Assembly (NCBI GenBank): GCA_001939145.1
Contig: LSRX01001380.1
Span: 1 to 64,000 of the forward strand
DNA from: Symbiodinium microadriaticum
Taxonomy: Eukaryota > Sar > Dinophyceae > Suessiales > Symbiodiniaceae
Direction: 5' to 3'
DNA length: 64,000 nt
Shown: piece by piece, positions 13,301-23,666 of the stretch
Position numbering within the stretch: position 1 is the first letter of the stretch
Layout: each line of letters starts with the position of its first letter
The notes under the pieces: generated by a model
The model's database searches: none
The model's input: the letters and a program-made list of their open reading frames with translations, nothing else
What the model was told of the DNA's origin: nothing
Made by a program: the position numbers and the translations under genes

Positions 13301-15339
13301 TCTCGCTTCTCGACACGCTTCGTGTTTCCTGCACACAGAAGGAGCTCTTCCAAACACGGGGCAGCTTAAGATGCAGACATCATCTACGAATCATCTCCAT
13401 TCTTTCTGAGAAGGGCCAGAGGCTCCCGGGGTTTTGGACATGCCTTCGCCTCGACTTGGTGGCAAGACGCGGTAGCTCTACAAAGCAATGCGCAAAGGCT
13501 GTGCAGGGCAACCTTGCATCACCCCTTGCAAACCAAACCACAGGGGCCCAAATCCATCCAGCGACACGGTTGCACGCGGACGCTCAAAAGCCTGCTTTGG
13601 AATGATCCTGCGTGAAGCGCTGGAACTGCTTTTGGCTCCATGTCGGATGGGAAGCAGGGCAAGGCAGCATGCCCGCCTCTGCCTCTGCCAGAGGGCCACG
13701 GCCCGGCGGCTCTACCGGGTCTCAGTGTCTGCGCTGTGGCTCGGCAGCTTGGACTGTCGGCAGTGCCCTCCACGATGTCCACAGCATCGTGGCAAAGCCG
13801 TCTGAGTGCTTCAAGTTCAATCCAATCCGACAAGAGCCCAAGCTTACCGGTCTGCCGTGGACTTCCCGGAGAGAGAGCTGACGTGACATTCTCCCGGGCT
13901 ATATACCGGCGGTGGCGATGCACAAACACGCTGGCTTCCGAAGTCAGTTTTTGTATTCCAATGTCGGTTCGGTAATGAAAAAGATGCAGCCCACAGAGCG
14001 ACTGCCAAACTCTTGCACGAAGGATCTGGTAGTCTAGGAAGGTGAGCTGCCAACACATTTCCAGTTTGTACATCGGTACAAGGCTATGGCTGCATGCTAA
14101 TCGCTGAACCAGTCTCGTATGGTCCTGCAGCTTGCCCTGGAAAGAGGTGTGCATCCTTTCCGAAAATCAGGCTTGATCTCTTGAACTTTGCATATCAAAA
14201 GCTTGCTGACTCCTTCCGGCCGATTTCGCTGATAGAAGAGACCTCCCACCTCCCAGATCTCTCTTTGTCTTCAACCTGCTGCCTGTGGCAAAGGACGTGG
14301 AGAGCAATGGAAAAACCAGCAGCGAGTGAGTCCGTTAATTGAATGATGCACGAATCAGTGCAGCCGGGAACATGGAGCTGTTGCACGTCGAAGCCATATG
14401 CAAATTACGCAAGTGTGTCACACAGGCTGCAAGGCTTTTCCCGGACTTCTCTGAGTCTCCATCCGCTTGAAGTTAATACCCAGGACGACGGTCCTTGCCC
14501 TCAGCTGCAAAGCGCTTTGCAGGACCTGCGCCTGCAGAATCAGAACGCTCAGCCGCATGCTCCCGAGATCCTGGAGTTGAAATTCTGGGAGTGAGTTTTG
14601 CAAAGCTGGGACTATGCAAGAATCACTTGTGGCCCGGGTTTCCTGCCCAGAGTAAGTTAAGAAAGATTGGCTGTGGGGCAAGTCTCGCAATTCCCGGCAA
14701 GTTTCGTCTGCAAGCTGCTCTAAACCTACAGAAAGCAGAAATTCACAAGAACCGCGAACATCTCGAACAGGGCAACAGTCACTACGGCGAGCAACTGCCA
14801 AACTCTCGCAAGACCCTGCAACGCCTGGAAGGGATGTAGGTCCAAATCCCAAAAGGTCTCTCCAGATTTCGACAGAAGTCATGCCTTGGCAAGCTCCATC
14901 TCGCAGGCCGTCCACGGACGGACAGCACGCATACAAGGATAGGTAGCTGCTTGAGTTCTACTCTACAAAGGAATGGTAAAATGTGGTACGTGGCATTCTG
15001 GCTAGTCCACCGTTGTGCTGAAGGATCCGACACGGCATGATGCCAAAAGCAAAGTCGATGTACGACGACATTACGATAGCAAACTTCCAATGACAAGGCC
15101 TGAATACTGAGGCTGTCAGGAATGAAACACGGGGACATACCTGAGAGCCCTCAATGAATAGGATGAGACGATGGCCACCTACCAGATTTATAGGCCCTTC
15201 AGTCCCTTCTTCTGGCAAACAAGGCCTGCGAAGCTTCCAAGCCGAAAACATCGGTCTTGCGTTCCTTGTTCGTTCCTTTTTCGTGCGACTGCTCTGAAAA
15301 CTGGCTTCTACTGAGGTGCAACCACGGTTTTCGTAGGAC
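1376..15339. other. About 14 kb without a supportable gene
   Basis: Many short open frames occur on both strands, but none shows recognisable motifs, sustained exon structure or a credible start and stop. A 28-bp sequence is repeated exactly at 6921-6948 and 7881-7908. Sequences around 13990-14025 and 14787-14820 share a degenerate core (GCGANTGCCAAACTCTNGCA). One minus-strand frame near 12290-12461 could be an exon ending at a GT donor, but the opposite strand is equally open. I see intergenic or intronic DNA with dispersed short repeats. Confidence 0.5.
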
Positions 15340-17230
15340 TCAGCAAGCATCGAAGCTGACAGCAAAGCATGGATCAGGCATGATTGTTGTCCGCCACATT
15401 TCCCGGGTGAAGTTCTGATCGTACGAGGTGGCACAATGCATGGTAGACCGAGTGTCGCAAATTGCAAAGTCTCCAGGCAGCCAGTTCCACACGATAGTAA
15501 ATTGAGGTGCAGTGGCATGCACCAAGAGATCCCGAAGTATGGCAACCTCGGTTTTCCCTCAACACCGTGAGACTGCTGGCTGCTGCTAGAAGACCATAGA
15601 TCGACTTAATCTTTTGTGTCGCCCTTTCTCTTCTGTCGCTTCTGCAGCTATGTGCACTTTGCGGCAACAGTCTGCAGCATGTCTCATGTCGCGGAGGCAG
15701 TCTGTAGCCGCTGACTGTGCAAGCCCACTGAAGGATGCTTGACATTTGCATGCTGCCTCAACAGCAAAGACATGTGAACACGCTCTTAAGTGCAGGCACC
15801 GCGCCGAATCATCCTCTTCGCCAGTTTCTTCATAGTGACGCAGCTTTGAAGGGCACATCTCCTCAATTTCCAGCTCAGGAAAAACCTTGTTGCCCCATCT
15901 TGACATGCTGACATATGCTGAATGCTGTCAGGCATCTTGCCCCTTGTCGATGAGCGAGCACGTGCTGGAATTGATACCATAAATGGAGCACTGGCCCGTT
16001 TCTGGATGCTGGAGGCAGAGGGGCACACGGCGAGCGGGATTCCTGCATCGCTCCTCCAGAAGACACTGACTGCGAGGGGGTAAAGTTGGACGCATGCGCT
16101 GATGATGCAAATTAATAGGGTAGCAACTGGTACAGCAGAGGTACGGAGTGCACCACACACTAATACTAGGTTACTAGAAGCAACCATCAAGATAGGGGAG
16201 GTACACTGCTTTGTGAAGTACAAGATTGGGTGCGATGCAGCGTGCAGCCTCATGCGACATCATTGGATAAGCCGGATTGCGAAGTCTGATCTTCGCGTCG
16301 TGGTGCGCCAAGCTGCAGATGCAGATAAGCTTCCTCAAATACATTCTAAGATCAGCGAGCTGTCTCCACGGACCACGAAAGAAGAGAGTCCTTGAAGGAA
16401 TGCCTTCCTATACGGGTATAGTTGTTGGTTTGCCTTTGCTGTGGCAATCACCAGCACAATTTGGAAGGATGTTCGTCCCCGACTGTCCAACCGAAGGTTA
16501 ACGTCGTAAACGTTCTAGCACTCGTCAATTGCCACGACTTTGCAGATTGAATGGAAGCCGGGGTTATCGATCTTAGTGTTTGGCGTCGCTGCCAGACCCT
16601 CCTGCTAATCTGCCTGCTAGTGTCTGCAAGCGTTCCTGCTTCTCCAGGGACAACTCTTTCCATGCTGCTACTGCATCTGCAAAACACGTCGCGCCACCGC
16701 TGGGAGGGGCCTGACGGCAGAACAATGCAGTGCCTGCCAGAGGAGGCATGCAGGAAGAGGGGCAGCGCCTGCATCTAAGCCTAAGTCACCCCACATACAT
16801 GTCTTCGTTGATCACAAAAACAGTGTGTTGCCTTCCATGTTATCAACTTTGGCGACTTGGCTGCAACCCCTCCAGAGGCAAAGGCACACCTCTACTTGTG
16901 CAAGCTGTAAAGACGCGAACTGGTCTGGACATGTCTGGACCCTCACTCACACTCATCTCCGCTGCAAGTGCGATCTGCGGAAGACCCACATGGCCTGGCC
17001 TGCTTCTGGCGTTTCTTTGAAAGTGCCATCTGTGTGCCAAACTGGCAACCGCTCTTTGGGACGGTATTGGAAGGAGCCATCCTTGAGAAGAATTTCGTCC
17101 TGCACCAGCTGCAAGTTTGCTATTTCGCCCATAGTTGGTGGCTGCCACGGTTCATCCTTCGACGACGACGGCTGGGAGACCAGGTTGCCCGCTTCATCAC
17201 GGACATTCCCGATTCGGAGTATAGCATTGC
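15340..17230 (-). CDS. TauD/TfdA-family Fe(II)/2-oxoglutarate dioxygenase, six exons (5' end incomplete)
   Basis: Exons on the minus strand: 17230-17000, 16733-16598, 16312-16249, 16065-15941, 15898-15805 and 15546-15340. All phases agree and the last ends in TGA. Exon 1 carries VWHTDGTFKETP, the HxD iron ligands of TauD/TfdA enzymes. Exon 2 reads APPSGGATCFADA, the family's PxGG-TxFAD loop. Exon 4 has HPETG...IYGINSS, the 2-oxoglutarate/substrate segment. Exon 6 has WNWLPGDFAICDTRSTMHCA then TREMWRTT, giving the distal His ligand and the 2OG-binding Arg. Members hydroxylate small organic acids or sulfonates such as taurine; the substrate here is unknown. Donors are GC, GT, GC, GC and GC, with AG acceptors, typical of dinoflagellates. 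The fourth intron would be only 42 nt. The N-terminus is missing: exon 1 starts in mid-codon after an AG. A frame at about 17465-17375 (FIYVSFFRE...MMGFGRV) may be the preceding exon. The family assignment is strong; the exact exon edges are inferred. Confidence 0.85.
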
Positions 17231-17239
17231 CTGGTGATG

Positions 17240-17510
17240 CTACAGTATTCAGTGTTCAGTATTCCACGACACGAATGCACAACACTTGTCACAGGAATCT
17301 CTGCATGATTGAATTGAAAGCCAAAGGCTAGGACGAAAGGTCGATCTCGCGTGCAGAAATTACGTGACGCAGAGATTGTGTCGGTTTGCGAACGCGGCCA
17401 AATCCCATCATCGTGAGGAGTGGATACTCTCGGAAAAAGGAAACATAGATGAACGAGTGATCTTGCAAAGCGATGTTGCGATGTTTGGAACGGCCTCGCT
17501 TGCAAAGCAC
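17240..17510 (-). other. Possible N-terminal exon of the TauD-like gene
   Basis: The minus frame ending at 17328 contains DHSFIYVSFFREYPLL then MMGFGRVRKP. This resembles the N-terminal strand and FG motif of TauD/TfdA enzymes (hydrophobic strand, F-R-x, later F-G-R). A GC donor after the FG codons would match the phase of the first certain exon. The support is weak similarity only. Confidence 0.3.
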
Positions 17511-17599
17511 TGATTGGAGATGTCCGGAAAATGCTAGTTAGTTATTCCCCACATCTTTGTGTGGGGTTCTTACTTTTTCTGCTTGGCGTCCGTGCCCGC

Positions 17600-17751
17600 C
17601 GTCGCCCGCGTCCGTCGCCCCTCCCCCCCCGGCTTCCTTCCGCCTCCTCCCTCCACACTCACTCGCTCACACTCACACCACGCCAACACTCACACACACA
17701 CACACACACACTCACTCTCACATCATCACTCACATCATCACTCACATCACA
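17600..17751. repeat. Simple-sequence tract (CT-rich, CACA, TCACATCA)
   Basis: A pyrimidine-rich tract passing into (CA)n at about 17692-17710 and then CATCACTCA-type repeats. It abuts directly the start of the left direct repeat of the element, so the true insertion point may lie inside the microsatellite. Confidence 0.9.
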
Positions 17752-18170
17752 CACACTCGAACTGCAGGCAAACCCTGGTGGTGAGTTCTCATAAGTGATA
17801 TCAACTCCAAACAGAGTCAGAGACTCAGAGGAGGCATCAAAGATAAAAATGTTGAAGGAGGTCTTCAATAGGCTCGGGTTTCCTTGCTGCTGATTTACTT
17901 AGAACGAAGCCAAGCATCACCTGTACCTGGATCCTTTGTATTCGCACGAAGCAACAGCGAGGATGCACCATATACAGCTTGTGTTACAAGATGTCTAGGA
18001 CAGTCACTTGCAAGTACACCGGAGTGGCCAACTCCGGCTTCCCCCATCATACCATAGCTTCGTTGCGTCAGGTAGGTATGATGGGCCTGACGCCCCTGCA
18101 CGCAAAGAACAGTGACATGATCAAGATCACATGTAAGCAATCCCGTTGTAGTTTGGGTTCCCCACACACA
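17752..18170. repeat. Left direct repeat (LTR-like / pseudo-LTR)
   Basis: Begins CACACTCGAACTGCAGGC and ends GGGTTCCCCACACACA. It matches 27142-27668 almost base for base once a 5-bp insertion and the duplicated assembly join in the right copy are allowed for; the few differences are single substitutions. Read with the ORFs, this copy is the 3' one. No TG...CA termini, polypurine tract or primer-binding site were recognised, so it is not a standard LTR. Confidence 0.85.
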
Positions 18171-18278
18171 CTCACCTCGGAGAGGAACTCTTTTATTGCA
18201 TGCATTGTTGTCCTGGTCGCCTATAGCGAATCACGGCTTTCATCCCGATGGCTGTGCACTTGCAAGCACAGCAAAATA

Positions 18279-18661
18279 CTAATTGGCATACTTCATTTGC
18301 ATCAGGGAGTGCGGCTTCGCTTCCTCTTTCTCGTGGAGGGGATCGTGCTGGAAGTACTGGTAGCCGTTGTAGTAGTTGACCTGTGATCTTGTCGCTCTTG
18401 ATGTTGATCTGCTGTTTGTTGGTGTGCTTGAGCTCTCGCACGCTCTTTCTGCTCCCTTTCGAACAACCATGCCCTCGTCACTGGAAACCAGACTCGCTGC
18501 CATTGATTGTTGATTTTGCTCCAATAGTACCGCCACGACTTTGGAGAGTCATCGTCCCCGGTGTCGCTCGCATTCGGCATGTTGGCTACGCGAGCGAGAG
18601 CTGAGCAGCTGCGTATGTATGGTTCGGGTGAGGCGGGCATGCAAAAACCGCAACATAACAT
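18279..18661 (-). pseudogene. 3'-most element ORF fragment (unknown, frameshifted)
   Basis: Protein-like stretches in different minus frames follow one another: NASDTGDDDSPKSWRYYWSK and WLFEREQKERARA in one, then KQQINIKSDKI in a second, then NYYNGYQYFQHDPLHEKEE...MKYAN ending at a stop in a third. It is charged and aromatic-rich with no recognised domain. The frame changes suggest two indels. It starts just after a T-rich, intron-like stretch at about 18640-18680 and ends about 110 bp before the left direct repeat. Confidence 0.4.
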
Positions 18662-18734
18662 TTAAAACGTATCAAACCATGCTCAGGAGACTTGTTCTCG
18701 TTTTGCGACTGCTGAGTGCGGCGATCATGCGTGC

Positions 18735-19219
18735 TTACTGGTATTCGCCGACGCTCAGGGATAGAACTTCTTCTTGGGACGATTGTACGCACGTCCACCG
18801 CTGAAGATCTTCATGATAAAGCATGTCTCGCACTGGCAAGGGGCAGAACGGGCTCTCCATGGATAATCTCGGCCTCATGCGTCTGAAGGACTCACTCATG
18901 TTGCGCGGGTAGAAGAGTCCGTGTGTCAGGCGCCTATCCATCGTAGCTGCCCGGGTTGTGTATCGCACCTGGGAGTTGGTGAGCAGGAGGCCGTAGATGA
19001 TGTCCGGCGAGATTGGATCTCCGTGTGGAATTTGAGAACGGCTTTGAGCAGGATTGCATTGGTCAGCACTTGCTCTGCCGCATGGCTGTCACCCGGGTCG
19101 GAGTAGTCGAACGAGCTGGAGGACGGTGATGGGGTTGTGGGTGCTACGGCATCCATGGTCTCTATGACTGTTAAGCTCAACAAACGGCTTAGGTCGGAAA
19201 CAATGACCGGCACTTGCAA
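18735..19219 (-). pseudogene. Element ORF fragment (unknown, one frameshift)
   Basis: The first half (frame ending 18926) reads SFDYSDPGDSHAAEQVLTNA...AVLKFHT. The second half (frame ending 18735) continues as GDPISPDIIYGLLLTNSQ then RRLTHGLFYPRNMSESFRRM...LPVRDMLYHEDLQRW. The junction near 19015 needs a one-base shift. It begins right after an AG at the end of a T-rich stretch (about 19218-19260). The composition is convincingly coding but I do not recognise the family. Confidence 0.45.
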
Positions 19220-19289
19220 AACTAACTCACAGAAAAAACATGCTCCCTATGCGCGCAGCTTGTTTTGGTTTTTGGTCATGCGACAATTG

Positions 19290-20041
19290 TCAGGACACCC
19301 GGAGCTGAGGCAGAAGTTCACGCGCTCGAAGATCCATATATTGCTGATATGAAAGCTCATGATGTCGCCACGTGTGTATGCGCTTGTTGAACAGGTACAT
19401 CTTGATGTCACTGGGTGTATCCTGATGGTTTGCATCCATGGCGCGACCCGCTCGTTTGTGCGGCGGGGCATTCGACTGAATCTTGGAGTCTGTATGCGTC
19501 GACTTGAGGAGTTGGCTGCAGTGGATCCATGTGGCCTTGTTGACTTGCGCGAGATGCAGGAGCATGCTCAGGTCGTGCGTGACTTCCAAGACGCCATAGG
19601 CGTTGATCACGTCGTTCTGGATGGTCATGTCGCACGCGAGGCCGTGTGCGTCTGCAAGCAGGGTCGCCTTGACTTTGAGGGCCTGGTTGTATTCGTGGTT
19701 TGAGGTGCTCAGACGATGACATTGGTCTTGTCGTCGAAGTCGGCAGGTCCACACATGTATCTGTTGCTCCATTTGCAGTATGTCTTTGAGCGGCAAGTGG
19801 TGTATCTGAAGATGTTCTGGGAGTTCTTCGCGAGGACTGAGGCGTCGGCGACGGGGAGCATGCTCTGAGGTAATTTGCTCCATCCATCTGTAATAGGTCC
19901 ATATCGGGGAATCGAGGACGGTCGAGGAAGGTCGCGACTTACTGCTACCAACTTGAGGCTAAAAAGCATGGAGGGTACGTGCGGCTGTGGATGCGTTGCT
20001 TCATTGCTGCTTGCATTTTTCGCGGCTGAGGCTCGCTGCAA
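19290..20041 (-). pseudogene. Element ORF following the dioxygenase (unknown, one frameshift)
   Basis: It opens after a T-rich stretch ending in GTGCAG near 20052. The frame reads RYGPITDGWSKLPQSMLPVA, then SQNIFRYTTCRSKTYCKWS and FDDKTNVIV, then stops. Shifting one base at about 19715 continues as HEYNQALKVKATLLADAHGL, VINAYGVLEVTHDLSMLLHL and later ITWRHHELSYQQYMDLR-type sequence to the stop at 19290. Cysteine spacing (C-x8-C, then CGP) might indicate a metal site. No family is assigned. It may be the C-terminal part of the dioxygenase protein if the T-rich stretch is an intron. Confidence 0.45.
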
Positions 20042-20089
20042 GTGTTTAAAGACTGCACAAGAGTTGAATTACAAATTACAAGAAAAGAA

Positions 20090-20839
20090 CTACAAATTAA
20101 ACCCAAGGCTCACAAGATGGTCGATGTCTGCAAGCTCGAGTCGACTTGTTCGTAGTGGTGTGTACGCTGATAAGATCAGTCTGTCGTCTTTCCACGAACA
20201 CGTTGCATGCTTTGTGAAGGGGTCAAACTCCACACTTGGCAGACGAACAGCGTGGTTGCGTCCTTGATGTTGTCCTTTCGGGGAGAGATCTGGTCCTTGT
20301 TCTTCTAGTAGCCATAGCTCTCCTCCACGAAAGGGTGAGAGTGGCACCAGCACATTGGAGGAGCCTGGTTGATTCTACTTGTCAACGTGAGTGGCCATGT
20401 TCACATTGCACAGTAGCGAGACGGTGGCGAAGTTTGTATGCGTACATGCTCGTACCATGTACGCAAGAAGGGCAGAAGTCCATGGGTATTTCCTGGTGTT
20501 GGTCCTAATGCCAACAGACCCAGCGTGGTAGTAGGCCCCGGAAGAGAAGACCATAGTTTGTGTGCCGCGGCGTGTAAGCGCCGAAGCACGAAGGAGCTCG
20601 GGCGGCAACTTCTGCGCCAACCACGGAAACACCGACATAGGGATGTACCCGTCGCTGAGGTGCTGTTGGCAACCTTGCTCAACTTCTGCATGACTGTTCG
20701 GAGGTAAGCACGGCGGCGGATCATCCAGAGGTAGCCCATGGGGTAGTCGAACTGGCTTTTGATCCGCATCTGAGTCTGTGTCCACAGCCGTCAGCTCGAT
20801 GTCATCTTGTGGCTTCGTGCTGGGCCGCTTGGACGGCAT
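20090..20839 (-). pseudogene. TET/JBP-like 2OG-Fe(II) dioxygenase, one in-frame stop
   Basis: One minus-strand frame of 249 codons with a single internal TAG (20377-20375). The acidic N-terminus is followed by a domain with AYYHAGSVGIRTNT, THVD (His151, Asp153), then, past the stop, SPFRGGELWLL (170-178), VEFDPFTKHAT (His211) and DDRLILSAYT (Arg220). HxD, F-x-GGELW, FD...H and R nine residues after the distal His form the full iron/2-oxoglutarate site of the TET/JBP branch of the double-stranded beta-helix dioxygenases. TET/JBP enzymes oxidise 5-methylcytosine or thymine in DNA. The DHLVSLGF ending resembles the end of this module as I recall it from dinoflagellate element proteins. It lies directly 3' of the RT on the same strand, separated by a T-rich, intron-like gap. 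All catalytic residues are intact; only the stop breaks it. A different 2OG substrate cannot be excluded. Confidence 0.72.
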
Positions 20840-20989
20840 AGCTTAGGTTTGGGAACAAAAAGCTGAGGTAATAACTCATGGAACAGGTGCGCAAAAAAGC
20901 CGGTGTAGCAAATGTGCATGATGATTAAGCACGAAGTCAAAACAAAACAAAACAAACCAACCCGAACTAAACTAACCAACACCCGGCCG

Positions 20990-23559
20990 AGCTCCAATGG
21001 CGCTGGATTTTGTGTTATGCCTTGGGCGAAGTCTGGGAATCCAAGCTTGAAGTAGAGGTCGTCTAGCGCTTGAAGCTGCTGCTGGACCAAGGATTGGGGG
21101 AACACCGTGCCTTCAATCATATGTCTCCGGCTCTGGTATCCGCTGAGTCGGAGTTTGCGCGAGCCTGCTGACTGAGGTAATCGGTATCGCCACGGTCGCG
21201 GATGAAGAATGTAGCTGACCTGTCTGTTGTTGCATTGATGTTGAAGCCCAGGAAATCGTCGCAGTTTTCGTCCTCAAGTTGTACAGGCTTTCTGTAGAAT
21301 TGTAGTGATGAAAGTTGCCAAATGTAGGGGCTGGTGTGGAGAGCTTCCTTGTCGACGATGATCGCTCGGTTGTCGACGTACCTGCGGATCCAGAGCTGGT
21401 CTGCCAGGTGTGCGCTGGCGACATGTTGCCCATACAGGCGGAGCCATGTAATTTCTGTCGAGACGATGGCACACGTCGACAGAATGGGGCTGATTTGACT
21501 GCCCATGGAGGTGCCGCAGGTTTGTCGGAATACTTCCCCAATGGCTGTGAAGGCGCAGACGTCGAAGCTGAACTGTATGATGTCGACGATATGCTGCGCG
21601 TTGAATTTGGTCATGTTGGATTTGATGCTGCGGGTGGATTTGCCTGAGTGAACAGGGTTGAGTTTGCTGTAGGGGTCGATTAGCAGAATCTCGTTGTTGT
21701 TTTTGCAGAACTCTGCGATGAGGTAGTGGACGCTCTGTATAATGTCAGCTTGAGGGATACTGTTGAAAAAGCCAACAAGGTCGTGGTTGAGGAATAGAAG
21801 TTCTCGTTCAGGTTGTTCTTCATTGGCCTGAAACAGTTGGTGAACTTCTTGCCATAGTTGGGGTGTTGCGATGTTCCCGAAATGGTGTGGCCATGTAGCT
21901 TTGAGCATCTGTTGAAGTGCCATTGCGGCAACGCGAAGGAGGCGGCCAACTGCTTTTTCCGCTTCATCATGATGTATCCATACGGAATAGGCTTGTTGTA
22001 GTCGAGGAGCTTTTTGTAGTTTTTCCGACCTGCTGCAGGCGTTTGCCTTTCCATGTCCGCCTTGACGTTGTCGGGGCTTTTGTCCAGAAGGAGGAACATT
22101 TTCTTGTCCATCCAGGTGTTGAACGCAGCCTGATTGTAAACGTTGGGGCAATAGATCATCAAGTGGGCGTTGGCGTGGTCCTCGTTGTGAATAATGTAAC
22201 TGCGAGGTAATGAAGAAACAAGGTGTTTTATAAGTCGATGCGTGAGTCGAGGCTCTTGTCGCTGTTGTTCCTTGTGGCGTGTCCACTGCTCTTCGAAAAA
22301 GGACGTAAAGGAATCCATGATTGGGTCGTCGTTGGGAAATAAGTGATGCCTAAGCCACCCACGAAGTTGGTTGAGCTTTTGCTCGTGTAGGCGACGTTTA
22401 GATGGAAAGAAGGCGTTGCAGGCACCGATGTTGGCGAAGACGTCACCGAGGTTGGATTGGCCTTTGCGAAACTCAAGTGTTTCTAGGCCTGTGGCTACGT
22501 GACCTTCATGATGTTCAGCTCTGGGGTGCTCCTGCAGGAATTCCTTGCATTTGCATGGCTCTGGCTTCCAGTGTCGTCCTTGTGTTGTGACCTGGCACAT
22601 ATGGTTCCACAGTACCTTGTTGAGCGCCGGGTGCGGCATCTCCTGGATGGTCTTGGTCGGGAGGTGATACGGGGTAAGAACATGCCGATGCTGCCGGATG
22701 AGCTTGGTGATAAACTCCACGTTGCGCTTGAAGTCGTTGTGGGCGAGGAAGGGAATCTTGAGAGGCATGTTGTACTTGGGCACAGTGGCGTTGCGGAATG
22801 TTAGCACTCGTCTGAGTCTGGCTCTGGCCTTAGACCGCCAAGGTTGTTCCATGTGGTTCGCCAGGCGATAGAGTAGGGTGACCGTCTCGTTGTCGTGCTT
22901 GCCGCTGCGTAGCTCAAGGCTCACGGGATGCATCGTATTCCTGCTCGGCGTCGCTGGAGACGGCGTAGACTGCGCTTGCTTGGGGAGGGTGTTGAGTAGT
23001 TGCTGCTGTTGTCCTTGAAGCTGAAGTCGTCTGCGAATCTTTTTGAACAGCTGCTTGGCCAAGGTGTCAGGCGGCTTTTGCAGGTGAGGTTGCTGTCTCG
23101 CAGGTACTGACCCATGGGCCTTCTTGACGAGCTCTGTCGTGACAAAGGGGTAGTTTAGCTTGGGCTGCCATCTTTGATTAAGACAGTGTTCTTCCGCCCA
23201 TGTATCAATATACTCCTGATGTTGCGAAAGAAGCAGGGTGCTGAAGTGCTCGTAGTTCTGCTTGTCGTGCCAGTATCGGATGGCTATTTCTGTTTTGGGC
23301 AAGTTTAATTGCTGGAGCTGCTTCAACTTTGCGACTCTGTTGTACTCTCTCTTGGCCACGGTGAGGTTGGTGGATCCGATGTAGCAAAACGAAGTCTTTG
23401 CTAATCTCAGGGTATCCGGAACTGTTGAGCTTGGGGAATTTAAGCTTGACATATACTGCACAAGGTTGCTCAAATCGGCTGAACGTGTAGAGCTCAGGCA
23501 CCACGCCTTTTTCGCGAAGTCGGTCTTGTAGCTGCTTCGTTGCAGCGGCTGGTCTCGCT
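20990..23559 (-). pseudogene. GIY-YIG-like / reverse transcriptase protein of a Penelope-like element, frameshifted
   Basis: The exon begins after a T/C-rich acceptor (...TTTCACAG) at 23560. Near the N-terminus PCAVYVKLKF and, one base out of frame, CYIGSTNLTVAKREYN (about 23440-23340) match the two strands and helix Arg of a GIY-YIG nuclease. A middle region of about 400 residues includes a CKCKEF...GHV cluster near 22550. RT motifs follow: KPIPYGYIMMKRKKQ, then a frame change at 21950-21965 where the expected K/R-rich palm entry is missing; NHDLVGFFNSIP (catalytic Asp at 21782); QTCGTSMGSQISPILS (21520-21475); RRYVDNRAII (YVDN at 21380, second Asp replaced by Asn). A second shift near 21200 restores RPWRYRLPQSAG and LDDLYFKLGF. 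GIY-YIG in front of RT is the permuted order known from Chlamys/Naiad-type Penelope-like elements. Reverse transcription and target nicking would be its role. Non-functional here. Confidence 0.75.
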
Positions 23560-23666
23560 CTGTGAAATAGAAAGACTAAGTGAGTCAAACCTACAAGCCA
23601 AAGAAGCACATCCTTATTACTTATTGCAGGAACATAGAAAAGCAAAAACTGCGCCCAGTCCACCAC
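23560..23666 (-). other. Probable 107-nt intron inside the element
   Basis: The coding strand reads CTGCAACAG|GTGGTGGACT at the 5' end and CTTTCTATTTCACAG|AGCGAGACC at the 3' end, with a T-rich interior. Coding-like sequence lies on both sides (LQQLIAAVTF region upstream, LQDRLREKGVVPELYTFSRF downstream). Intron retention is a known trait of Penelope-like elements. Confidence 0.5.

Noticed and set aside
17531-17868. Overlapping ORFs rich in Thr/His/Ser
   Set aside because: They translate the (CA)n/(TCA)n microsatellite before the left direct repeat.
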